Shown here: piece after piece, positions 1 through 6,253 of the stretch
How positions within the stretch are numbered: the stretch's first letter is position 1
Layout: every line of letters starts with the position of its first letter
NCBI GenBank assembly: GCA_947589175.1
Contig: CANPZR010000148.1
Coordinates: 1-6,327 of the forward strand
From: an uncultured Lachnospiraceae bacterium
GTDB lineage: Bacteria; Bacillota; Clostridia; Lachnospirales; Lachnospiraceae
Length of the DNA: 6,327 nucleotides
Reading direction: 5' to 3'
The notes under the pieces: generated by a model
Told to the model about the DNA's origin: nothing
The model's database searches: none
What the model saw: only the letters and a program-made list of their open reading frames with translations
Made by a program: the position numbers and the translations under genes

Positions 1-2007
1 TCAAATCTCCCCCACCAGATATCCCTGGGCTCCCTCTCGCAAAAATACCGGAATCGTGTCAATCGCCGCCTCAATCTGGCAGCTCGTTCCTCCCTCATAG
101 GCGTCGCCGGTTCCGGCATGGATCCACGAGGCGCCCGCCGGGAGATATACCTCTCGGGAGACAGCGTGCTCATGGCACACCGGCGCGACAAGTATATCGC
201 CGCCAAACATGTACTCATCCGTGATATCCCATGCCGCCTTATCCTGTGGAAATTCATAAAACAGTGTCCGCATAACCGGCGTTCCATCCTCGTGCGCCTT
301 TTTCATGAGGGAGCGGATATAATCCCGCATTTTCTCGCGGATTCGGATAAATTTCACCATGATCCGATAATTGTCCTCCCCGTAGCTCCACACCTCATTG
401 TCCGCGCCGGTCCACTCCCTGACCTCTCCCGCCCGATTGATGATATCCTTTCCCGGCATACGCAGTCCGTGCAGCCGCATGACCGGACAGAAGGTGCCGA
501 ACTGGAACCAGCGGATCAGCAGCTCACGGAAATCCTCACTGTTCACATCTCCGCCGTGAAAGCCCCCAATATCCGTCGTCCACCACGGAATACCGCACAG
601 CCCCATATGGAGGCCGGCGCAGATCTGCTTTCTGAAATCCTCATAGCTGGACCATATATCTCCCGACCAGACAAGCGCGCCATAGCGCTGGCTCCCCACC
701 CAGGCGCATCGGACCAGATTGACAATATCCTCCTGCCCCATCTCCTTTTGCCCCTCGTAAAACAGCCGGGAATACTCACGCGGATAAATATTTCCGATCT
801 GGGAAACCGGTCCCGCATGATATTGATACAATTCATAATCATAATTATTGTACTCGGGCTCCGCCTCATCCAGCCAGAACGTCCGGATGCCCAGATCCGC
901 ATAATTCTTCTTGCATTTTTCCCAGACATACGCCCGGGTTCTCGGATTCGTGGCATCCATAAATACATTGTTTCCGTGGAAAATCATCTGAACGTCCACG
1001 CCCGCCGTCTGCTTGACAAGAAGCCCCTGCTGCCGCATTTCCTCAAAATTTTCACTTCGCCACTCCACCTGGGGCCAGATGGAGACCATCGTCTCGATTC
1101 CCATTTCATGGAGCTTGTCCACCATCGCCTTAGGATCGGGAAAATATTCCTCGTCAAAGCGCCAGTCGCCGCAGCGGGGCCAGTGATAATAGTCGATGAC
1201 CAGCACGTCCAGCGGAATCCCGCGCTCCTTATATCCCCGCGCCACCTCGAGGACCTCGTCCTGATTATAATAGCGCAGCTTGCACTGCCAGAATCCCAGA
1301 CCGTACTCCGGCATCATCGGCGCGGTTCCCGTCACGGACGCGTACTGCTTTTCAATCTGATCCGGCGTGTCCCCCGCCGTAATCCAGTAATCCAGCTTCT
1401 TCGTGGAATTTGCCGTCCACTCCGTCGTATTTTTTCCAAAATGCACCTCGCCTACCGCGGCGTTGTGCCACAAAAAGCCATATCCCAGACTGGACACATA
1501 AAAGGGAATACTCGCCTGGGAATTGCGGTGCGCCAGCTCCAGATTGCACCCCTTTAAATCCAGAATTTCCTGCTGATACTGTCCCATCCCGTATATTTTC
1601 TCGCTCGGCTCCGATTCAAATGTCACGGTCAAATGATAATTTCCTCCCGGCAGAGAGCGGAATTTCCTCGCCCTTCTCGTCAGCGCTCCCCCGTTTGAAA
1701 TCTCCCGCAGCAAAACCTCGCCCTTCTGGTTTTTGAACGTAATCTGGAGGCCGTTCCCCCACTCCTGCACAAAAAGCTCCGCCGTAATATTGCCGTTCTG
1801 AATCGAGGCGTGCCTCTCGTCCCGGATTTCTGCCTGCGCCCTTCCAGTCTCTGCGTCAGGCTCCAGCAGCGCAATCTCCCCCTCCGGAATCGCGTCCACC
1901 AACGACGACTCCACCCGGAGGCTGTTTCGCCCCCACGGCATAATCCGCAAAAGCTCCCCGTCATTTCTGAAATACAGTTTCTCATTTTCCACAGAAAAAA
2001 ATTCCAT
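1..2007 (-). CDS. Glycoside hydrolase family 31 enzyme, probable alpha-xylosidase or alpha-glucosidase
   Basis: This is a retaining exo-glycosidase that removes terminal alpha-linked xylose or glucose from oligosaccharides. There is no signal peptide, so it should act in the cytoplasm on imported sugars. In the 668-residue form chosen here, residues 1 to about 225 form the N-terminal mutarotase-like beta domain. A TIM barrel follows to about 575, then a short C-terminal beta domain ending just after IPVFLREG. Barrel motifs are VIDYYHW (270-276), FWLDEAEPE with presumed nucleophile D380, WSGD with presumed acid/base D450, PWWTTDIGGF (474-483) and MRLHG (510-514). All key residues are intact. 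It is shorter than YicI (about 770 residues) and probably lacks the distal C-terminal domain. An ATG 14 codons upstream (2049) has no ribosome site, whereas 2007 has GGAGG at 5 bases. The stop codon is the first three bases of the window. The family call is firm; the xylosidase preference rests on resemblance to XylS/YicI-type members and is uncertain. The gene is richer in GC than hsdR. Confidence 0.9.
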   Translation of the reverse strand: MEFFSVENEKLYFRNDGELLRIMPWGRNSLRVESSLVDAIPEGEIALLEPDAETGRAQAEIRDERHASIQNGNITAELFVQEWGNGLQITFKNQKGEVLLREISNGGALTRRARKFRSLPGGNYHLTVTFESEPSEKIYGMGQYQQEILDLKGCNLELAHRNSQASIPFYVSSLGYGFLWHNAAVGEVHFGKNTTEWTANSTKKLDYWITAGDTPDQIEKQYASVTGTAPMMPEYGLGFWQCKLRYYNQDEVLEVARGYKERGIPLDVLVIDYYHWPRCGDWRFDEEYFPDPKAMVDKLHEMGIETMVSIWPQVEWRSENFEEMRQQGLLVKQTAGVDVQMIFHGNNVFMDATNPRTRAYVWEKCKKNYADLGIRTFWLDEAEPEYNNYDYELYQYHAGPVSQIGNIYPREYSRLFYEGQKEMGQEDIVNLVRCAWVGSQRYGALVWSGDIWSSYEDFRKQICAGLHMGLCGIPWWTTDIGGFHGGDVNSEDFRELLIRWFQFGTFCPVMRLHGLRMPGKDIINRAGEVREWTGADNEVWSYGEDNYRIMVKFIRIREKMRDYIRSLMKKAHEDGTPVMRTLFYEFPQDKAAWDITDEYMFGGDILVAPVCHEHAVSREVYLPAGASWIHAGTGDAYEGGTSCQIEAAIDTIPVFLREGAQGYLVGEI

Positions 2008-2012
2008 AAAAT

Positions 2013-2017
2013 CCTCC
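2013..2017 (-). promoter_or_regulatory. Ribosome binding site that sets the GH31 start
   Basis: GGAGG on the minus strand lies 5 bases before the ATG at 2007-2005. The alternative in-frame ATG at 2049-2047 is preceded by an AT-rich stretch with no purine-rich site. The downstream start is therefore preferred; the protein then begins MEFFSVENEKL, close to the normal N-terminus of family members. Confidence 0.7.
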
Positions 2018-2078
2018 ATTTCTGAGCGAACTATGTTCACACTGTCCATTCATGTATTTTCAATTTTTCAGCGCATTT

Positions 2079-5048
2079 TCACCCTTGATTCAAAAGCGGC
2101 AGAATCTCCTCATCCAAGGTTTTCCTCAATTCATCCATCATCTGCTTGTAGTACCGGAATTTGGGCAGAGCCCTCTCACGCGTCGCCTTGTAGCTGGCAT
2201 AATCCGTATTCGCCTTAATTTCACTTTCATTGGGAATCTCACCATTTCTATAATGTGTTGCAGCATACATTATATCATCCTTTGACACATACCATATAAA
2301 GCTGAAATCCTCCACAACTCTATCTATGCAGTTCTGTTTCATGTCTTCCACAATGCGCAAAATAGACTGTCCCTTATATTTATTTTCATCCTGCTCGATT
2401 TCAGATATCAGATTCGTCATAATATCCGCCACCTTGGGATTCTCCTTGCGAAGCTCCTCTATATACTCTTTAATTTCATCTAAATTCTTCTGTCTCTGTT
2501 CAGCCGTCATCTCTTCATCCCCGTCCGGCGTCACAATATTCTGAATCAGATGAATTATGTACTCATAATCTATCTTTGTGCTGCTGTATGCCATCAGCTC
2601 ATAATCCGGATCAATGACCTGCTCGCCTGAGCCATCCGTATCTGGTTTTTCGACCTTTAGTTCCTCCACAACATTCTTATAGCGCCCCACATAATCCTCA
2701 TATTCTTCCAGTGTAATTCCGTAGTCCTTCAGACTGTCCTCCTCATAATTTGAAAAGGATTTTAGCTGGGCAAACAAGCGGTCAAAGCTCTGGAACATTT
2801 TCGCGAAAATCTCCTTTTCCTTCTTGGACATCTTCGCCACATCCGAAGGCGTCGGCGCCGAAACGCGGAGAGCCGCAAGCGCTTTTTTAAACGCTGCCTC
2901 CACTTCATCCCACTCAGCCACAAGAGCGCCCATTGTTCCACCGGCCGAATATAATTTCACAGCATTATCCACACTTTCTTTAAAGAGCTTCGGCGCCTGG
3001 AAGGTAACAATCTGGCCGTAAATTTTCTGCTTGTCAAAAATGCGGTTAGTCCTGGAAAAAGCCTGAATCAAATCATGAGGTCCCATAGGCTGTCTGTCTA
3101 TAAAAATAGTGGACATGCAGGGCGCGTCAAAACCGGTCAGCAGGCGGTCAACAACAATTACCAAATCTAACTGCTCGCTCCTGCTCTTAAATTTCGCGTC
3201 CTTTCTGGCCAGTCTCTTGTTCAGATTCGCATTATATCCCTGAATCTGTGAAATCTCATATTTCGTGCCAAACATCTCGTTGTAATCATGCAGAGAACGC
3301 TGCATTTTTTCCTGATTGACCTGTGATCCCTCTTCGTTTTCAGTCACGGAATATGTAATGGCAAATTTCGGGAAATCCGGGAGCACCTGCTTTATCCTCT
3401 CCTCAATTTTCAAAGAGGTCTCGCCATTTTTCACACGCGTCAGCAATTCGTAGTATTTCTGCGCCTGCGGAATAGAGCTCGTCGTCAGAAGAGCCTCATA
3501 TGTCTCGCCTTTTCCATTCTGAAATCCCAATTTGTGAAAGGATTTATTTAAAATTACATCCAGCACCTTTAACATATGCGTCTCATTCTCATACGCGCTC
3601 TTATCTGTCTCGTCTTCAATATTTTTAGGCCCAAGGTGCTCTACCTGAAAACCGAGCACCGCATTGTCATGAATCGCGTTCTGAATGGTGTATTTGTGCA
3701 ATATATCCCCATACAATTCCTCCGTCGTCCGTGGCAGATCGCCCATCTGCGGGTAGGGATTTTCCGCAAATCTGGGCGTCCCTGTAAAGCCGAACCACAG
3801 CGATTTTGCAAAAAATCTCTCCAAATCCCGCTTAGTTCCCGGCGATACTGCCCGGTGGCACTCGTCCACCACAAACGCAATCCTCAGATTTTTTATTTTT
3901 TTGTACTCAGGCGTATCTTCCTTCAATCTCTTAGCAATCAGGCTCTGCATTTTCTGAATGGTAGTGACAATCACCTGCCTGTCATCCGATTTCAATTTTT
4001 TCTTCAGATCGTTGATATTTTCCGTTTCATCCACGTCAATCAAATCATTATTCGCATATGCCTGAAATGCCATCGTGGTCTGCGCATCCAGATCCTTTCT
4101 GTCAATCAGGAAAATGGCTTTGTCAATAGACGGAATATCCATCAAAAGATTTCTGGTCGCCTTGTAAGAGGTCAGAGTTTTCCCCGATCCGGTCGTGTGC
4201 CAGACAAAACCGGATTTTCCTGTCTTTGACGCCTCTCGGATTGCCTCAATGGCATGAATCTGATAGGGGCGCAGCAGAATCAGCCGCTTTGCGTCCTCGT
4301 CCAGTACCGTATATCTGGCAATCATCTCATGGGCCTCCGGTATGCTTAACACATTCTTGGCAAAATCAATATAATCGGAAACCGGATTATTCTCTTTATC
4401 CAGCCAGCCGCTCACAAATTTCGGATTGAGCTCTGAATCACTGGCGGCTGAAAAATACTTGGTATCCACGCCATTGCTGACAACAAACATTTGGACCGCC
4501 GAAAAAATGCCCGTAAACTTTCCCTCGCCGATGTATTTCTTAATCTGCCGGAAACCCTCCATGTAGGAATGTTGTTTATTCTTCAATTCTATATGAATCA
4601 GAGGAAGTCCATTGATCATAAGCGTGACATCAAACCTGCGGTCCCGCTCAGAAACCAGTTCGTCCTCATCGGATTTCAGCGCGCTGTACTGATTGATCAC
4701 CTCATAGACACTGCTGCCTCCCGCTATGTGCTCATGGTTCATGACAACCAGATGCAATCTCTCCGTGTTCCTCTGGACATGTACCTGAACCTTTCCATTT
4801 TCACCTACCAGCCACTCTCCCGCCCTGTAAAAAGACGAGAACTGTAATTGATTCTTAACCTGCTCAAACTCCGCCTCTGACAGATTTTCACCATTGAGAC
4901 GCTCCTTATTATTCTGCTCTAAAATATATTTAAAATTATTCCACAAATCCTCTTCTGTTTTCAAATCCTTCCTGTACGTCCACTGGGACTCTCCATAAAC
5001 CAGCTGCTCAATCAGCTTGCTCTCAATCATTGATTCCAGTTCTGCCAT
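2079..5048 (-). CDS. hsdR: Type I restriction enzyme R subunit (HsdR), EcoR124I type
   Basis: This is the motor and nuclease subunit of a type I restriction-modification complex. With HsdM and HsdS it translocates unmethylated DNA using ATP and cuts far from the recognition site. The 989-residue protein is complete. The N-terminal PD-(D/E)xK nuclease has D140, E154 and K156 (FDVTLMINGLPLIHIELK), the same spacing I recall for EcoR124I HsdR. The superfamily 2 helicase motor has Walker A TTGSGKT (285-291), DECH (395-398), FTGTP (421-425), TGFDAP (638-643) and QAFSRTNR (662-669). The region from about 740 to the end is rich in charged helices and should be the domain that docks on the methyltransferase core. 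The start at 5048 is supported by GAGGAGG ending 8 bases upstream. The gene follows the recombinase after 108 bases on the same strand. No hsdM or hsdS is present in the window, so activity depends on partners elsewhere. Coding is uninterrupted, and the gene is lower in GC than the GH31 gene. Confidence 0.97.
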   Translation of the reverse strand: MAELESMIESKLIEQLVYGESQWTYRKDLKTEEDLWNNFKYILEQNNKERLNGENLSEAEFEQVKNQLQFSSFYRAGEWLVGENGKVQVHVQRNTERLHLVVMNHEHIAGGSSVYEVINQYSALKSDEDELVSERDRRFDVTLMINGLPLIHIELKNKQHSYMEGFRQIKKYIGEGKFTGIFSAVQMFVVSNGVDTKYFSAASDSELNPKFVSGWLDKENNPVSDYIDFAKNVLSIPEAHEMIARYTVLDEDAKRLILLRPYQIHAIEAIREASKTGKSGFVWHTTGSGKTLTSYKATRNLLMDIPSIDKAIFLIDRKDLDAQTTMAFQAYANNDLIDVDETENINDLKKKLKSDDRQVIVTTIQKMQSLIAKRLKEDTPEYKKIKNLRIAFVVDECHRAVSPGTKRDLERFFAKSLWFGFTGTPRFAENPYPQMGDLPRTTEELYGDILHKYTIQNAIHDNAVLGFQVEHLGPKNIEDETDKSAYENETHMLKVLDVILNKSFHKLGFQNGKGETYEALLTTSSIPQAQKYYELLTRVKNGETSLKIEERIKQVLPDFPKFAITYSVTENEEGSQVNQEKMQRSLHDYNEMFGTKYEISQIQGYNANLNKRLARKDAKFKSRSEQLDLVIVVDRLLTGFDAPCMSTIFIDRQPMGPHDLIQAFSRTNRIFDKQKIYGQIVTFQAPKLFKESVDNAVKLYSAGGTMGALVAEWDEVEAAFKKALAALRVSAPTPSDVAKMSKKEKEIFAKMFQSFDRLFAQLKSFSNYEEDSLKDYGITLEEYEDYVGRYKNVVEELKVEKPDTDGSGEQVIDPDYELMAYSSTKIDYEYIIHLIQNIVTPDGDEEMTAEQRQKNLDEIKEYIEELRKENPKVADIMTNLISEIEQDENKYKGQSILRIVEDMKQNCIDRVVEDFSFIWYVSKDDIMYAATHYRNGEIPNESEIKANTDYASYKATRERALPKFRYYKQMMDELRKTLDEEILPLLNQG

Positions 5049-5092
5049 TTCCGCTTCCTCCTCGCCTTCTCAGCGCAAATCCATACGATTTT

Positions 5093-5121
5093 ATCATAAC
5101 ACGAATCCAACATCAGCGTAA
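5093..5121 (-). promoter_or_regulatory. Possible extended -10 promoter for hsdR
   Basis: On the minus strand TGTTATGAT gives an extended -10 with TATGAT at 5093-5098, one mismatch from TATAAT. Seventeen bases upstream is TTACGC (5116-5121), a poor -35 that falls inside the 13-base repeat. The predicted start near 5086 leaves a leader of about 38 bases with a good ribosome site. hsdR could instead be read through from the recombinase promoter, since no terminator is visible between the genes. Confidence 0.35.
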
Positions 5122-5124
5122 GTA
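5112..5124 (+). repeat. Copy A of a 13-base inverted repeat flanking the recombinase gene
   Basis: The sequence atcagcgtaagta lies between the recombinase stop and the hsdR start. Its exact reverse complement is at 6106-6118 in the recombinase leader. The two copies bracket the whole recombinase gene with 981 bases between them. Their placement suggests a recombination site or operator of that recombinase; the match is seen directly, the function is inferred. Confidence 0.7.
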
Positions 5125-5156
5125 TCTTCCGATAAAATCTTATTTTCTAAAACTCA

Positions 5157-6083
5157 TCACAATCCGGACAATGTCCTCATTACCAGATCTACATCCTTAT
5201 TCTCAAGCTCCTGAATAATATGCAGATATGTTTTCTGCGTTGTCGTCATGCTGGCGTGGCCTAATCTGCGAGCAACGCTTGCAATGGATACACCCGCGAA
5301 CAGAAGAAGAGACGCATGAGTGTGACGAAGTCCATGAATCGAAATTTCCGAAATGCCGCACGCCTTGCAATGCCTTGTGAGAACCGCATTTACTGTGGAA
5401 TTATATATTTTTGAATTTCCCACAAAAATCGGCTTGTCCTGCGGAAGGCCTTTTACCAGCTCTGAAAACTTGACTACAATCTGCCAGTCAATCTGAATTT
5501 TCCTGACTGACGAATTATTCTTTGTGGGAAGGAATCCTCCCTCCCCCTTGTAGTCCCATGTCTTGCTGATGGAAAGCGTCTGCCTCGCAAAGTCAAAATC
5601 CTCCGGCGTAATGGCGAGAGCTTCTGAAAAACGCATACCCGTTTTCGCAACCAAAAGAATGAACCAATCCCAATTCGGAGTCTCTCTTATATCCAGATCC
5701 GCGATCAGCGTATGAAGCTCAAACTGATTTAAATATTTAATCTTCTTCGCCTTTGGCGTCCTTCCTTTAATAATCGCCTTTCTGGTAGGATCCCTTGCGA
5801 TAAGCCCCTCATCCACAGCATCCATGATCGCCCCCTTTAACTGATGATGAAAGTCAAGAGTCGTCTGCCGTTCATGAAATTGGGCGTAATCATTTAAAAT
5901 CTGCTGATATGCAGTCCTTGTCAAATCCGACACCCTCAGCTCCGGCGCAAGCTCCTTGAGCCACCTCTGAGTCATCCGGTACTTTGACATCGTCGCCTCT
6001 CTAATCGCTCCTTTTTTGTAAACATCTATCCATTGCCTGTAATACTCATAAAAAAGTGATGTCCTGCCCATATCTATTAGCAT
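5157..6083 (-). CDS. Tyrosine recombinase/integrase of the type I restriction-locus kind
   Basis: This is a site-specific DNA recombinase that cuts and rejoins DNA through a covalent 3'-phosphotyrosine. The 308-residue protein has a helical core-binding domain at about residues 8-100 and a catalytic domain at about 115-295. The full catalytic set is visible: R151 (TGMR), K188 (PTKN), H250 and R253 (HGLRH), H276 (LGHAS) and Y286 (KTYLH). It should therefore be active. It lacks an obvious N-terminal arm-binding domain, so it resembles XerC/D-like or invertase-type enzymes more than long phage integrases, although this comparison is approximate. GGAGG 6 bases upstream fixes the start at 6083 rather than the ATG four codons later. 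It precedes hsdR on the same strand, as do recombinases that shuffle hsdS target-recognition segments in phase-variable type I systems. That role is inferred, because no hsdS is in view. A 13-base inverted repeat brackets the gene. Confidence 0.93.
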   Translation of the reverse strand: MLIDMGRTSLFYEYYRQWIDVYKKGAIREATMSKYRMTQRWLKELAPELRVSDLTRTAYQQILNDYAQFHERQTTLDFHHQLKGAIMDAVDEGLIARDPTRKAIIKGRTPKAKKIKYLNQFELHTLIADLDIRETPNWDWFILLVAKTGMRFSEALAITPEDFDFARQTLSISKTWDYKGEGGFLPTKNNSSVRKIQIDWQIVVKFSELVKGLPQDKPIFVGNSKIYNSTVNAVLTRHCKACGISEISIHGLRHTHASLLLFAGVSIASVARRLGHASMTTTQKTYLHIIQELENKDVDLVMRTLSGL

Positions 6084-6089
6084 AAGCTA

Positions 6090-6094
6090 CCTCC
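6090..6094 (-). promoter_or_regulatory. Ribosome binding site of the recombinase
   Basis: GGAGG on the minus strand lies 6 bases before the ATG at 6083-6081. This favours that start over the in-frame ATG four codons downstream, which would be 18 bases from the site. Confidence 0.8.
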
Positions 6095-6105
6095 ATTCCC
6101 AGAAT

Positions 6106-6118
6106 TACTTACGCTGAT
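6106..6118 (-). repeat. Copy B of the 13-base inverted repeat, in the recombinase leader
   Basis: The plus strand reads tacttacgctgat, the exact reverse complement of 5112-5124. It sits between the proposed transcription start (about 6140) and the ribosome site (6090-6094) of the recombinase. It is therefore inside the untranslated leader, a position suited to feedback control or to cutting the gene off from its promoter by inversion. Confidence 0.7.
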
Positions 6119-6146
6119 ATAAACTGACATACCTGCTATAAATATA

Positions 6147-6175
6147 AGTATATCCTATCAAGTATCGAAATTCAA
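6147..6175 (-). promoter_or_regulatory. Sigma-A-type promoter of the recombinase
   Basis: On the minus strand, TTGAAT (6170-6175) and TATACT (6147-6152) are separated by exactly 17 bases. Each hexamer is close to consensus and the region is AT-rich. Transcription would start near 6140, giving a leader of about 57 bases. The promoter lies outside the segment bracketed by the 13-base repeats. Confidence 0.6.
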
Positions 6176-6200
6176 GATGTTTGTTTGAGGATGAGGGGGA

Positions 6201-6222
6201 TGTTTTTTCAAGCTAAAAAACA
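6201..6222. repeat. AT-rich 8-base inverted repeat
   Basis: The arms tgtttttt (6201-6208) and aaaaaaca (6215-6222) are perfect complements around a 6-base centre. It lies between the recombinase promoter and the intron edge. It might be a weak bidirectional terminator or a protein site. The stem has no GC clamp, so efficient termination is doubtful. Confidence 0.4.
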
Positions 6223-6223
6223 C

Positions 6224-6252
6224 TTGCGACACTCCACATATTGTGGTATATT
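6224..6252 (+). promoter_or_regulatory. Plus-strand promoter with a palindrome in its spacer, facing the intron
   Basis: TTGCGA (6224-6229) and TATATT (6247-6252) are 17 bases apart, with a TGG extended -10 element directly before the second hexamer. The spacer holds the inverted repeat ccaca-tat-tgtgg (6234-6246), a plausible repressor site. Transcription would begin near 6259, already inside the antisense strand of the group II intron. Either the intron inserted just downstream of a promoter for a gene now separated from it, or the match is fortuitous. Confidence 0.4.
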
Positions 6253-6253
6253 A

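Larger units (their letters stand above)
5087..5139. repeat. 9-base inverted repeat in the hsdR leader enclosing a 13-base repeat copy
   Basis: The arms gattttatc (5087-5095) and gataaaatc (5131-5139) are perfect reverse complements separated by 35 bases. The loop carries one copy of the 13-base repeat (5112-5124). The left arm overlaps the proposed hsdR -10 hexamer. It could be a protein-binding site, a recombinase arm site or an mRNA hairpin. The arms are AT-rich and no T-run follows the stem on the minus strand, so it is not a standard terminator. Confidence 0.5.

Noticed and set aside
543..968. 141-codon minus-strand frame within GH31
   Set aside because: It is an alternative frame of the catalytic region of GH31, with unusual R, M and W content and no independent support.
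118..1557. 479-codon open frame on the plus strand
   Set aside because: It lies wholly antisense to the GH31 gene, whose catalytic motifs are intact. The translation is rich in H, R, P and I with no recognisable domain, typical of an antisense shadow in GC-rich DNA.
2028..2038. GAAC-TAT-GTTC palindrome upstream of the preferred GH31 start, a possible operator
   Set aside because: The arms are only 4 bases and do not extend. No nearby promoter supports it, and such short palindromes are common by chance.
3576..4229. 217-codon open frame on the plus strand
   Set aside because: It is antisense to the helicase region of hsdR, where motifs are intact, and its product shows no domain.
5023..5097. 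24-codon minus-strand ORF overlapping the hsdR start out of frame, a possible leader peptide
   Set aside because: It has no convincing ribosome site, its ATG overlaps the proposed -10 element, and its sequence is just the purine-rich ribosome site of hsdR translated.
5704..5712. Nine-base partial match to the 13-base repeat inside the recombinase gene
   Set aside because: It diverges after nine bases and lies in coding sequence; a match of this length is expected by chance in a window this size.
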